A DNA stretch of 64,000 nucleotides from an uncultured Parabacteroides sp. GTDB taxonomy: Bacteria; Bacteroidota; Bacteroidia; Bacteroidales; Tannerellaceae. Under the pieces are notes generated by a model. It had not been told where the DNA came from. It did not search any database and saw nothing but the letters and a program-made list of their open reading frames with translations. The position numbers and the translations under genes are program-made. Positions 1 to 7,881 of this stretch are shown here, piece after piece; position 1 is the stretch's first letter; each line of letters starts with the position of its first letter. The DNA lies in assembly GCA_937894065.1 (NCBI GenBank), contig CALCST010000026.1:1-64000 (forward strand), in the 5' to 3' direction.

Positions 1-15
1 TTAGACATAACAAAA

Positions 16-45
16 CCCCGAAAGTTTTTTGTCTAACTTTCGGGG
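16..45 (-). terminator. Rho-independent terminator, minus strand
   Basis: An 11-bp perfect stem (CCCCGAAAGTT, 16-26, with AACTTTCGGGG, 35-45) is followed on the minus strand by TTTTG. The plus-strand side has no T tract. It lies beyond the mdh terminator, so it may serve as a backup or belong to a gene outside the window. Confidence 0.55.
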
Positions 46-104
46 TGCATGTCATAAAACATCGGCATCTTTTTTTTCGATATATATGGATTAAATGAGA
101 TTTG

Positions 105-156
105 GTTCAAAGAAAAAATATGCATCCGAACCTAAGCTAAGTCAGACTCGGATGTA
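105..156 (-). terminator. Terminator of mdh
   Basis: The arms CATCCGA (123-129) and TCGGATG (148-154) form a stem that, read on the minus strand, is followed by ATATTTTTTCTTT. It begins 15 bases after the mdh stop codon, the expected place for its terminator. Confidence 0.75.
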
Positions 157-170
157 TTTTCTGTCAATAT

Positions 171-1172
171 TTATTTAATATTTGGATTAAGCTTATTCCA
201 TTCACTAATAGCTGGAAGAACACCCATTTCTATAACCTCATCACGAAGTTTGCACAAATGTTCATAGCTCTTCTGAAGTTCAGCTTTTTCAGCTTCTGTT
301 CCCTTAACGTCTGCATAGCTTACTCCATTAGCATCGATTGTTGTTTCCATTGCCATCATAATATGGTCGAAACCATTAGAATGTACATATGTTCCAGCTG
401 GCCAACGGAATGCTTCACCACCCATTGCTGCACGAATCATTTCAATAGAAATGTATGCCGGGCTCTGGAATGAAGAACGTCCACGCAAATCGATGATTTT
501 CTTACCACCCTGAACAACATCATGACGGATAGATTCCCACTGTTCGTTTGTCAACTTATCTGTTCCAATCAAATCAAGCAATGGAGTTCCTGCTACAGTT
601 GCAGTTGAAGCAAATACAGCCATCTGTTCGCCATGGCCACCAAATGTACGGCAATTCTTAACTTCACACTGTGGAATACCAAAATGTTTAGCCAAAGCAC
701 TTTGCAAGCGTGTACTATCCAATGCAGCCAAAGTTGTTACCTGTGAAGGTTTCAATCCTGAATATAGAAGAGTGATCAAACCTGTAATATCTGCCGGATT
801 GAAAATAACAACTACATGTTTTACATCCGGACAATAAGATTTAATATCACGGCCAAACTGCTCAGCAATCAAAGCATTTCCCTTAAGCAAGTCCTCACGA
901 GTCATGCCAGCCTTACGTGCAGCACCACCAGAAGAGACAACATATTTAGCACCAGTCAACGCTTCTTTTATATCAGAAGTAAATGTAATATGAGTTGTGT
1001 CAAATCCACAATGGAACATTTCTTCAGCTACACCTTCCAATGCCGGAGCAAATGGATCATACAAACAAAGTTCAGAAGTCAAATTCATCATCAATGCTGT
1101 CTGTGCCATGTTTGAACCGATCATACCTGCTGCGCCAACAATAGTTAGCTTTTCATTTGTCAATGCTTTCAT
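171..1172 (-). CDS. mdh: Malate dehydrogenase
   Basis: This 333-residue cytoplasmic enzyme interconverts malate and oxaloacetate with NAD in the (partial) TCA cycle and fumarate pathway of Bacteroidales. The N-terminal Rossmann motif GAAGMIG (about residues 13-19) binds NAD. RKAGMTREDLLKGN is the substrate loop, DSTRLQ supplies the second substrate arginine, and GGHGEQM holds the catalytic histidine. The length fits the lactate/malate dehydrogenase family. The gene appears monocistronic: a -7 element lies about 90 bases upstream and a terminator follows closely. Malate rather than lactate specificity is inferred from similarity to Bacteroides Mdh; I am confident of the family and fairly sure of the substrate. 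Confidence 0.93.
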   Translation of the reverse strand: MKALTNEKLTIVGAAGMIGSNMAQTALMMNLTSELCLYDPFAPALEGVAEEMFHCGFDTTHITFTSDIKEALTGAKYVVSSGGAARKAGMTREDLLKGNALIAEQFGRDIKSYCPDVKHVVVIFNPADITGLITLLYSGLKPSQVTTLAALDSTRLQSALAKHFGIPQCEVKNCRTFGGHGEQMAVFASTATVAGTPLLDLIGTDKLTNEQWESIRHDVVQGGKKIIDLRGRSSFQSPAYISIEMIRAAMGGEAFRWPAGTYVHSNGFDHIMMAMETTIDANGVSYADVKGTEAEKAELQKSYEHLCKLRDEVIEMGVLPAISEWNKLNPNIK

Positions 1173-1264
1173 AATATCACAATTTTAATTTATGTCTATT
1201 TATAGAACAATATGAAATAAAATATGTTCAGGAATAATCGTTATATTTTATTCCTTTACACCAG

Positions 1265-1272
1265 CAAATATA
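1265..1272 (-). promoter_or_regulatory. Candidate -7 box for mdh
   Basis: The minus strand reads TATATTTG, a full match to the Bacteroides TAnnTTTG element, about 92 bases upstream of the mdh start. No clear -33 TTTG is visible at the right spacing. Confidence 0.4.
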
Positions 1273-1363
1273 TGCAAGAATATAATATACTGTATATCAG
1301 ATTTTGGAATAAGACATAACATTAAGTTATAGCAAAAAAACTATACATGCAATTATCTAAGAT

Positions 1364-1963
1364 TCAATTCAAATTAGCTTCTTTTGGAAATCTGATCCAT
1401 CCATTATAATTATTTCCCAGCTCTGTCACAGAATTTTTCCAGAAATCCTCACCTTCTGCAAAAAATATATTCTTAGGCTCCTTCATATAATTAACAACCC
1501 ATGAATCTTCTTTTATTTCCTGCATCAGCTGACCTTTTTCCCATCCGGAATATCCTAGGAAAAAACGTACGCATCCTTCTACTGAATTCCCTGACATTAT
1601 AAATTTCTTCAATACCTCAAAATCTCCATCAAAATACAAATTATCAGTTATTTTTACCGAATCAGGTATTATCAAATCACCCAGTGTATGAATAAAAAAC
1701 AATCGGTTGGAAGAAACCGGACCTCCAATATATATAGGAAGTTCTTCTTTATTCTCTAACTCAGGAAAAAATTCATTTACAGTAAGATCTAATTTCTTAT
1801 TTACAACAAATCCCATACTTCCTGATTGAGAATGATCAACCAGTAAAACAACGGAACGTTGAAAATAAGGATTACTGAGCAAAGGCTCAGAAATTAATAT
1901 TCTGCCTTGCTTTGGCAAAATACCTTTATGTTTTATTGCATGTACGTCTTTATCTATTGCCAT
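1364..1963 (-). CDS. YqgE/AlgH family protein
   Basis: A 199-residue soluble protein of the YqgE/AlgH (DUF179) family. The conserved opening, GRILISEPLL followed by VVLLVDHSQSGSMGFVVNK, is clear, as is the YIGGPVSSNRLFFIHT segment in the middle and FLGYSGWEKGQL near residue 135. The function is not established; AlgH was first linked to alginate regulation in Pseudomonas, but the family is widespread and that role cannot be assumed here. There is no signal peptide or membrane segment. It lies downstream of the aminotransferase in the same direction but about 190 bases away, with a terminator hairpin between them, so it is probably transcribed separately. Confidence 0.88.
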   Translation of the reverse strand: MAIDKDVHAIKHKGILPKQGRILISEPLLSNPYFQRSVVLLVDHSQSGSMGFVVNKKLDLTVNEFFPELENKEELPIYIGGPVSSNRLFFIHTLGDLIIPDSVKITDNLYFDGDFEVLKKFIMSGNSVEGCVRFFLGYSGWEKGQLMQEIKEDSWVVNYMKEPKNIFFAEGEDFWKNSVTELGNNYNGWIRFPKEANLN

Positions 1964-2058
1964 CTTTACATTCTTAATAAAGGTTTGTCTTATCGGATGA
2001 AAAATATACAGAAAAAACTATATAAGCAAATTTTACAATAAAAATAGTACAAAAAGAA

Positions 2059-2100
2059 ACAGTTTTGGTATTTCCCTAAAAAAGATAACACCAAAACTGT
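2059..2100 (-). terminator. Terminator of the aminotransferase gene
   Basis: An 11-bp perfect stem (ACAGTTTTGGT with ACCAAAACTGT) is followed on the minus strand by TTCTTTTTG. It starts about 50 bases after the aminotransferase stop codon. Confidence 0.75.
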
Positions 2101-2151
2101 CTTATTATTAAATATTTAAGCCAAATGGCAAAACTCTACATCTATTTCTAT

Positions 2152-3468
2152 TCAGGCTATCGGATGATTCATTTCAAATGCAGCAAGACGTTCGTCAAGC
2201 AAATCATACTGATGATCCTTAATAAAGGAAGTACAAATACGTAAACCTTCCTGATGGCTTCCTGTGGTTTTCAGAGAAATTGCACTTATTCCATAATATA
2301 TCAGCTCTTTCATCAGCGTACTGCTATCCATTCCCGGATAAGTTATAGTAAAATAGAATCCGTCGGCAACCGGTTCCGACAAATCATGATCATAAACAAG
2401 CTTGAATCCGTGGTTTATGAATATAGACTTCATTTTGTTGGCACGTCTTCCATATTCCTTTATTTCTGAAATAAAATCATATGTTCCGTCAGACGCTGCC
2501 TTAAACATTGCCGCCAATGCATACTGCGCAGAATGTGAAGTTCCGGAAGAAAGAGCATACAATACACGATGAATATAAACTGTACCGAAAGTTCCTCCGC
2601 CATATCGCTTCGTCAATCTAGGATAAGCGCGATGATACAACTTATTTGAAATTGCAGTTACGGCTATACGCTGTCCGGCATAACTGAATGCTTTAGAGCC
2701 TGAAATCTGCATAATATAATTATCAGTATATCTTGCTACTGACACTTGGAATGGAGCAACAAACGGTTTACTCAAATCCTTGCGGAAATCCATAGCAAAA
2801 TATGCCAAATCTTCAATTACAATAACATCATATTTATTTGCCATTTCTCCTATTATCTTCAGTTCGTCTTCTGTCAGACAGAACCATGCAGGATTATTCG
2901 GATTTGAATATGTCATTGCCGCAATATTACCTTTTGAAAGATATTCTTCCAGTTTCTCGCGTAGCTTCTCTCCTCTATATTCGTAAACATCAAAGGATTC
3001 ATATTTATATCCCATGACAACCAATTGCTGTTTCTGAACCGGGAAACCTGGGTCGATAAACAGAATTGTGTCTTTTTTCTCATCACATTGTCCGCAAGTA
3101 AGGAAAGAAGCAAATGTTCCCTGCATTGAGCCCGTGACCGGAACGCAACATTCCTCATCAATATCTATGTCAATAAATGCTTTAATAAAACGGGAAGCTT
3201 CTTTCTTCAACTCCGGAATACCGTTAATATTAGGATAAATTGAAGCAACGCCACTTTGCAATGCTTTTATTTCAGCATCAACACCAACTTGAGATGCTTT
3301 CAATCCCGGTATTCCCATTTCCATATGGATAAATTCAACACCGGTCTCTTGTTCCAATTGAGACGAAATAGCGACAACCTCACGAATAGTTGCTTTTCCA
3401 AAATCAGCAAGATTATATGATGAAATTACCTTGCTGGCGGTATTATAATCAATAGGTGTATTTCTCAT
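2152..3468 (-). CDS. PLP-dependent class I/II aminotransferase
   Basis: A 438-residue fold-type I aminotransferase. Visible landmarks are the TGSMQGTFASF cofactor-phosphate loop (about residues 112-122), YSNPNNPAW (the Asn that contacts PLP), VIEDLAYFAMDF (the Asp paired with the pyridine nitrogen), SGSKAFSYAGQRI holding the Schiff-base lysine (about residues 257-269), and a C-terminal arginine in EGLRICTSF that would bind the substrate carboxylate. The substrate cannot be told from sequence; this type is found in many Bacteroidales next to yqgE. It has its own promoter with a good -7 box and is cytoplasmic. An aspartate- or aromatic-type specificity would be a guess. Confidence 0.9.
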   Translation of the reverse strand: MRNTPIDYNTASKVISSYNLADFGKATIREVVAISSQLEQETGVEFIHMEMGIPGLKASQVGVDAEIKALQSGVASIYPNINGIPELKKEASRFIKAFIDIDIDEECCVPVTGSMQGTFASFLTCGQCDEKKDTILFIDPGFPVQKQQLVVMGYKYESFDVYEYRGEKLREKLEEYLSKGNIAAMTYSNPNNPAWFCLTEDELKIIGEMANKYDVIVIEDLAYFAMDFRKDLSKPFVAPFQVSVARYTDNYIMQISGSKAFSYAGQRIAVTAISNKLYHRAYPRLTKRYGGGTFGTVYIHRVLYALSSGTSHSAQYALAAMFKAASDGTYDFISEIKEYGRRANKMKSIFINHGFKLVYDHDLSEPVADGFYFTITYPGMDSSTLMKELIYYGISAISLKTTGSHQEGLRICTSFIKDHQYDLLDERLAAFEMNHPIA

Positions 3469-3494
3469 AATATTATTTTTTGTTTTTGTTTAAA

Positions 3495-3524
3495 CAAATA
3501 TACTGAATTTATTGTTTATACAAT
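3495..3524 (-). promoter_or_regulatory. Promoter of the aminotransferase gene
   Basis: The minus strand carries ATTG (3524-3521), an 18-base spacer and TATATTTG (3502-3495). This is a good match to the Bacteroides -33/-7 pattern and lies 27 bases before the start codon. Confidence 0.6.
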
Positions 3525-3707
3525 ATAAAATGGTTAAGTTTGTGAAAAATAAGGAAGGTGTAGAACTAAAACGTGGAAATATTCCACAATACAATACACA
3601 CATTCCACAACAATCCCCAACATTTTGGGAAATACCAAAATAGCTGGAATAACATAAATAATTACAAAACAACCTTTTATACAAACGCAATGAAAATAAC
3701 AAATGTT

Positions 3708-3724
3708 TTGGCACGGATTTAGCA
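3708..3724 (+). promoter_or_regulatory. Sigma-54 type promoter (-24/-12)
   Basis: TTGGCACGGATTTAGCA matches the sigma-54 consensus TGGCACG-N4-TTGCW at all but one position. GG (3710-3711) and GC (3722-3723) are separated by exactly 10 bases. The expected transcription start is near 3735, in a stretch with no gene and directly ahead of the terminated RNA described next. No competing TAnnTTTG box is visible in the 30 bases upstream. Confidence 0.65.
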
Positions 3725-3734
3725 CATACATATG

Positions 3735-3895
3735 TGAGAATGATTAAAAATGTGTTTCTACATTTATCCGTAGATGAAACTTAAAGATTTAGGTTGTTTT
3801 TTAAAGAGATAAAAAAGTAAGTTTAAAGAGGTTTTTTTTGATTAAGTCTGCACACACACAATGGGAAGTAGCTTTCGTGAGAAAGCTACTTTTGT
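3735..3895 (+). ncRNA. Candidate sigma-54-dependent small RNA or leader
   Basis: The gene-free stretch 3469-4076 contains, after the sigma-54 site, a possible hairpin (GTTTCTAC...GTAGATGAAAC, 3753-3780), the linker GATTTAGGTTGTTTTTTA (3786-3803) and a strong terminator at 3866-3895. Together these outline an RNA of about 160 bases. The same linker occurs at 55431-55448 ahead of another terminator. A 14-codon reading frame (MIKNVFLHLSVDET, 3741-3785) ends at the linker, so a leader peptide is possible. Read-through could also reach the downstream delta-prime gene. I do not recognise a known RNA family. Confidence 0.45.
3866..3895 (+). terminator. Terminator of the candidate small RNA
   Basis: A 10-11 bp perfect stem (AGTAGCTTTC with GAAAGCTACT) closes on a GTGA tetraloop and is followed by TTTGTTTTAT. 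It ends about 180 bases before the next gene. Confidence 0.8.
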
Positions 3896-3987
3896 TTTAT
3901 ATATATGTAATACGTCTAAAATCCTTTTATAAATCTCATTGACACAACTATCAACTCAAGTGCAAAGGTTTTTCATTTTTATTGTTG

Positions 3988-3995
3988 TATATTTG
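3988..3995 (+). promoter_or_regulatory. Candidate -7 box for the delta-prime gene
   Basis: TATATTTG is a full match to TAnnTTTG, about 110 bases ahead of the chosen start. No convincing -33 element is seen. Confidence 0.4.
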
Positions 3996-4103
3996 TCCTT
4001 ATAATTTATGGATATACAGAATTAACATTTGTATTTTCCCCATTCATGGATATAAACTCATTGTATTTTATTTTAAATGAGTTTATCAACTAAACAACAA
4101 CTT

Positions 4104-5228
4104 ATGTATTTCAAGGATATCATAGGACAAGACGAACTAAAAGCCAGACTTATAAGATCTGCAAATATAGGATTTGTCCCTCATTCACAAATATTCACCG
4201 AAAAAGGAGGAACTGGAGCTTTTCCTTTGGCTTTGGCTTATGCAAGATATTTGAATTGCCTGGACAAGAAAGATAATGATTCGTGCGGACATTGCTCTTC
4301 CTGCATAAAATTTGACCAGCTTGCACATCCTGATTTGCATTTTGTGTTTCCTATTGTCCAGAAAAAAGACAAAAAAAAGGAAATATGCGATGATTATCTA
4401 CCGGAATGGAGATGTTTCCTGAAAGAAAATATTTATTTCGGACTAAATGAATGGATGGAATATATTGACGCAGGAAATTCCCAGCCAATAATATATGCCC
4501 GCGAAAGCGATGAAATAATGCATAAGGTCAGCCTGAGAATTTCTGAAGCCAAATACAGAATACTGATGATATGGCTTCCTGAAAAACTTCATCCCTCATG
4601 TGCCAACAAATTGCTGAAGCTAATTGAGGAACCGCCAGCAAACACTATCATTCTGATGGTTTCAGAAATCCCGGATTTGGTGTTGGGAACTATTATTTCA
4701 CGCTCACAAATGATAAATGTTTCTCCTCTAAAAGAAGTAAGTCTGAAAGGCACTTTGATGAGCAAATATATGCTCTCGGAAAACGATGCCGAATATATTG
4801 CACATTTATCACAAGGCAGTTATCTGAAAGCTACCGAACTTATCAGCACCAACGAAGAGAATATGTTCTACCTCGAACAATTCAAAACCATAATGAGAAA
4901 TTCATGGGCAAGAAACGTAAAAGGAATGAAGGAACAAGCTGAAATGCTTGCAACCATAGGACGAGAAAAACAAAAGAATTTCCTCGCCTATTGCCAGCAT
5001 CTTATCAGAGAAAACTTTATCTATCGTTTCCAGGCTCCGGAAATGAATTATCTGAATATGGAAGAGGCTTCTTTCTCCGTCAAGTTCTCTCCTTTCGTCA
5101 ACGAAAGAAATGTCTTCGGATTGATGGAAGAACTGGAAAAAGCCGAAATGCATATCACTCAAAATGTCAACGCTAAAATAGTGCTGTTTGACCTTGCACT
5201 TAAAATAACTGTTCTAATCAGAAAATAA
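4104..5228 (+). CDS. holB: DNA polymerase III delta-prime subunit (HolB)
   Basis: This is the delta-prime subunit of the clamp loader, an AAA+ protein that helps open and load the beta clamp at replication forks. I start at the internal ATG giving MYFKDIIGQDELK, because relatives begin with this phrase; an ATG 27 bases upstream (4077) is in frame and possible. Zinc ligands are clear (C52, C61, C64 and C67 in this numbering; NC...SCGHCSSC). The nucleotide loop reads EKGGTGAF, with no Walker A lysine, and the sensor segment reads SRSQ rather than SRC, both compatible with a non-hydrolysing subunit. The FKBP gene follows after one base, so the two are probably co-transcribed. Confidence 0.88.
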   Translation: MYFKDIIGQDELKARLIRSANIGFVPHSQIFTEKGGTGAFPLALAYARYLNCLDKKDNDSCGHCSSCIKFDQLAHPDLHFVFPIVQKKDKKKEICDDYLPEWRCFLKENIYFGLNEWMEYIDAGNSQPIIYARESDEIMHKVSLRISEAKYRILMIWLPEKLHPSCANKLLKLIEEPPANTIILMVSEIPDLVLGTIISRSQMINVSPLKEVSLKGTLMSKYMLSENDAEYIAHLSQGSYLKATELISTNEENMFYLEQFKTIMRNSWARNVKGMKEQAEMLATIGREKQKNFLAYCQHLIRENFIYRFQAPEMNYLNMEEASFSVKFSPFVNERNVFGLMEELEKAEMHITQNVNAKIVLFDLALKITVLIRK

Positions 5229-5229
5229 T

Positions 5230-5631
5230 ATGTCAAGAAAAGAAGAATATAAATTGAAGAATGAGGAATTCCTCGCTGAAATGGCCGCAAATGAAGATAT
5301 AAAAAGTCTGCCATGCGGCGTATTGTATAAAGTAATAAACGAAGGAAACGGAACAAAATCGCCGACCTTGAGCAGTGTTGTTTCGGTGCACTATCGCGGA
5401 ACATTAATCAACGGCAGAGAATTCGACAACTCATACAAAAGAAATTGCCCTGAGGCTTTCCGCTTGAACCAGGTTATTGAAGGTTGGCAACAAGCCTTGC
5501 AGCAAATGCACGTTGGCGACAAATGGATTATTTATATTCCTTACACTCTGGGATATGGCACAAGGACTTCCGGTCCTATTCCCGGTTTTTCAACTCTTAT
5601 TTTCGAAGTAGAACTTCTAGGCATTGCCTGA
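5230..5631 (+). CDS. FKBP-type peptidyl-prolyl isomerase
   Basis: A 133-residue single-domain FKBP with no signal peptide, so probably cytoplasmic. It catalyses cis-trans isomerisation at proline bonds and may act as a chaperone. The FKBP fold is visible from VVSVHYRGTLINGREFDNSY through EGWQQALQQMHVGDKWIIYIPYTLGYG to the last strand TLIFEVELLGI. Before it is a short charged helix (residues 1-28), as in larger FkpA/Mip-type proteins that dimerise by N-terminal helices. It starts one base after the delta-prime stop codon, suggesting translational coupling. A copy of the AAGTTTCGCAA dispersed repeat begins 13 bases after its stop. Confidence 0.92.
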   Translation: MSRKEEYKLKNEEFLAEMAANEDIKSLPCGVLYKVINEGNGTKSPTLSSVVSVHYRGTLINGREFDNSYKRNCPEAFRLNQVIEGWQQALQQMHVGDKWIIYIPYTLGYGTRTSGPIPGFSTLIFEVELLGIA

Positions 5632-5644
5632 CAATATATAACTC

Positions 5645-5761
5645 AAGTTTCGCAAGCTCAATTTCCACAGATAACAAGTTGACAAGATGATAAGTTAATT
5701 GACCTTGTAAACTTGTCTTTGAAGCCTTGTTAACTTTTAAGTTGAGCAGCTTGCTAAACTT
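5645..5761. repeat. Dispersed palindromic repeat, copy A
   Basis: A 117-bp element whose ends are inverted relatives: AAGTTTCGCAAGC on the left, and TTGCTAAACTT on the right, whose reverse complement reads AAGTTTAGCAA. The interior carries ACAAGTTGACAAG and CTTGTTAAC-type words in both orientations. It fills almost all of the space between the FKBP gene and yaaA. Related copies are at 15308, 16268, 19916, 25590 and 55509. Confidence 0.75.
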
Positions 5762-5775
5762 AAATATTTAATAAT

Positions 5776-6537
5776 ATGAAATTCCTGATTTCTCCGGCAA
5801 AAACAATGAGTTCCGTTCCTTCGTCTACGACTCCGACGGTGACAATTCCACAATTCAAGAACGAAGCGGATATGATTATCCGCGAATTGCTGAAATTTCC
5901 GGCAGATGAGCTAAAGTCTGTTCTGAAATTAAGTCCGAAACTCGCTCTTGAAAGTATGGAAAGGCTGCGTTCTTTCTTTTCGCCAGACGTTGCAGATATT
6001 CCGGCCATACTTGCTTACACTGGAGTTGTTTTCAAGAATATGTCTCCAAAAGACTTTACGGCTGAAGATTTCCTGTTCGCGCAGGATAATCTGAGAATCG
6101 TATCCGTAGCATACGGACTTCTCCGTGCATTAGATGGTATCAGACCTTATCGCCTGGAATATGACGTAAAACTTCCGGAACTTGAAGATGATTCTCTTTA
6201 CAATTTCTGGAAAAACAGACAGACAGATTGTTTTATCGACGAGATAAAGAATGACGACTGTATTCTTGTGAATCTTGCCAGCAAAGATGTTCAGCCTTCG
6301 TTCGACTGGAAAAAAGTTTGTAAAGAAGTGAGAGTTATCACTCCTGAGTTTCTAGTAAACAAAAACGGGAAGCCTAAAACTGTGGTGATTTATGCCAAAA
6401 TGCTTCGCGGACAAATGAGCCGCTTCATTATAAAAAACAAAATATCCGATCCAGAATTGCTCAAGGCCTTCGAATGGGAAGGTTTCTATTTCCGCCCGGA
6501 AATGTCAGACGCAGACAGATGGATTTTCATGGCATAA
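5776..6537 (+). CDS. yaaA: Peroxide stress protein YaaA
   Basis: A 253-residue YaaA/DUF328 protein. In E. coli YaaA is induced by OxyR and lowers free iron during peroxide stress; here that role is inferred from the family. The opening MKFLISPAKTM, the AYTGVVFKNM segment (about 81-90), LRALDGIRPYRLEY and VIYAKMLRGQMSRFII are the family hallmarks. There is no signal peptide. It runs convergent with oxyR, only 19 bases apart at the 3' ends, which fits a shared peroxide response but is not proof of it. Repeat copy A occupies its upstream region, and I see no clear promoter box there, so read-through from holB-FKBP is possible. Confidence 0.92.
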   Translation: MKFLISPAKTMSSVPSSTTPTVTIPQFKNEADMIIRELLKFPADELKSVLKLSPKLALESMERLRSFFSPDVADIPAILAYTGVVFKNMSPKDFTAEDFLFAQDNLRIVSVAYGLLRALDGIRPYRLEYDVKLPELEDDSLYNFWKNRQTDCFIDEIKNDDCILVNLASKDVQPSFDWKKVCKEVRVITPEFLVNKNGKPKTVVIYAKMLRGQMSRFIIKNKISDPELLKAFEWEGFYFRPEMSDADRWIFMA

Positions 6538-6556
6538 ATCCATCTGCCTGCCTTTT

Positions 6557-7489
6557 TTATCTTAATTTGATATTATATTTCCTGAATCTCTCCTCCATCA
6601 TATACGAAGGTATGATTTTGGATATCACTTCGCGCACGGCATTCAGAACACGCTCACGGACAAAATCTTCCTTTATCAGTATCGAAACGCACCGTTGCGC
6701 CGGTTGTTTCAGATTGCTTAGAACTTTGGTATTCTTTTTCTGCTGTTCCGTAAGAAATGCCAAATGCAACTCAGGAATAATAGTGTAGCCACCGTTTCTG
6801 TCCACAATTCTCACCAAAGTGTCAATACTTCCTGCTTCATATATGTGATTTCCTTCCTCCTTATTTTTGCAAAAACTGAAGCTGTCGCCTTGTATGCAAT
6901 GACCTTCTTTCAGAATCCACATGTGTTCAGTCGGAATATTTCCGTCGTCAAACAAATTTCTGCCGGAATTGCATTTCTCTGAAAAATAAGCAACAAAATG
7001 TTCTATATAAATAGGAATTTCCAGGAACTCGGAACCGCTTCCCGGCGATGTAGTTATTGCCATGTCTATATTTCCAAATTTCAGCTCATTCAAGAGCGTG
7101 TTATTAGCTCTTTCATCTACCACAAGTTTCATTTCAGGATAATCATTACGGAAATGATAGATAAAATCCGGAACGATATATGGAGCAATTGTCGGAATTA
7201 TCCCGATATGCAGCGAACCACTCATTGTGCCCACCTCATCGGCAACAACTTCCTTTATTCTGTTTGATTCATTGAGGGCAATCCTTGCCTGGCGGATTAT
7301 TTTCTCGCCTACTGAAGTTGGCGTTATGCCTTTCTTGTCACGGTTGAATATCTTTACGTCCAGTTCCTCCTCCAGTTTCTGTATCATCGCGCTCAGAGTT
7401 GGCTGAGTCACTCCGCAAGATTCGGCAGCAAGGACAAAATGGCGGTATTTGTCCAACGCCAATATATATTCCATCTGTTGAAGCGTCAT
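6557..7489 (-). CDS. oxyR: Peroxide-sensing LysR-type regulator OxyR
   Basis: An approximately 310-residue LysR-family activator. The start MTLQQMEYILALD is preferred over an ATG two codons upstream because OxyR proteins begin this way. The winged helix-turn-helix covers residues 1-60 (VTQPTLSAMIQKLEEELDVKIFNR). The decisive feature is EGHCIQGDSFSFC: two cysteines nine positions apart, matching the C199/C208 disulphide switch of E. coli OxyR. It should sense hydrogen peroxide and activate catalase, Dps, thioredoxin and similar genes. It is divergent from a small membrane protein plus thioredoxin and convergent with yaaA, making a compact oxidative-stress neighbourhood. Confidence 0.93.
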   Translation of the reverse strand: MTLQQMEYILALDKYRHFVLAAESCGVTQPTLSAMIQKLEEELDVKIFNRDKKGITPTSVGEKIIRQARIALNESNRIKEVVADEVGTMSGSLHIGIIPTIAPYIVPDFIYHFRNDYPEMKLVVDERANNTLLNELKFGNIDMAITTSPGSGSEFLEIPIYIEHFVAYFSEKCNSGRNLFDDGNIPTEHMWILKEGHCIQGDSFSFCKNKEEGNHIYEAGSIDTLVRIVDRNGGYTIIPELHLAFLTEQQKKNTKVLSNLKQPAQRCVSILIKEDFVRERVLNAVREVISKIIPSYMMEERFRKYNIKLR

Positions 7490-7531
7490 AAGCAATATAG
7501 ATTTTATCTATACAAAGATAGAAAAAAGCTG

Positions 7532-7562
7532 TTGTTGACAATTGAGTGGTTATATAATTTTG
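7532..7562 (+). promoter_or_regulatory. Promoter of the small membrane protein-thioredoxin pair
   Basis: TTGT (7532-7535), a 19-base spacer and TAATTTTG (7555-7562) match the Bacteroides -33/-7 pattern, 26 bases before the start codon. It lies in the divergent interval with oxyR, where OxyR binding would be expected; I do not identify the operator itself. Confidence 0.6.
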
Positions 7563-7587
7563 CAGTGTAACAAAAACAAAACAAGAT

Positions 7588-7827
7588 ATGGAAAGCTTAT
7601 TGAAAAACTGGGATTCAGTCCGCATAATTCGTATGGCATTGGGAATAGCAATCAGCGCCTATGCCTTTTGGAGCAAAGAATATATACTGGCTCTTCCGGG
7701 CGCTTTGCTGATGCTTCAGGCAATTCTTAATCTGTCATGTTGCGCATGTGGAAACTGTGATACCGGAAAGGAAAACAAGCAACTATATAAAGATGTAATA
7801 AAAGAATATAAGGCAAACGGTAAATAA
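7588..7827 (+). CDS. Small cysteine-rich membrane protein (DUF2892-like)
   Basis: A 79-residue protein with two hydrophobic segments (about residues 15-30 and 33-48), followed by a CCACGNC cluster and a lysine-rich tail. The NWDSVRIIRMALGIAISAY start resembles the YgaP/DUF2892 inner-membrane family, which often accompanies thiol or sulphur redox proteins. Four cysteines in seven residues at the membrane edge, and thioredoxin 54 bases downstream in the same direction, suggest a redox or metal-binding role. This is inference only. The promoter ahead of it faces oxyR. It is small but convincing because of its composition and position. Confidence 0.75.
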   Translation: MESLLKNWDSVRIIRMALGIAISAYAFWSKEYILALPGALLMLQAILNLSCCACGNCDTGKENKQLYKDVIKEYKANGK

Positions 7828-7881
7828 AGAAATCCGGGAAAAATAAAAATAAGAATAATAATAAAAATAGGAGAATATAAT

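Noticed and set aside
1..170. End of another minus-strand gene at the window edge
   Set aside because: The first bases contain a possible stop (TTA), but no upstream coding sequence is visible, so a partial gene cannot be supported.
3490..3731. Two overlapping minus-strand frames of 65-74 codons in the gap before holB
   Set aside because: They are AT-rich, lie opposite the sigma-54 site and over the aminotransferase promoter, and overlap each other with no coding features.
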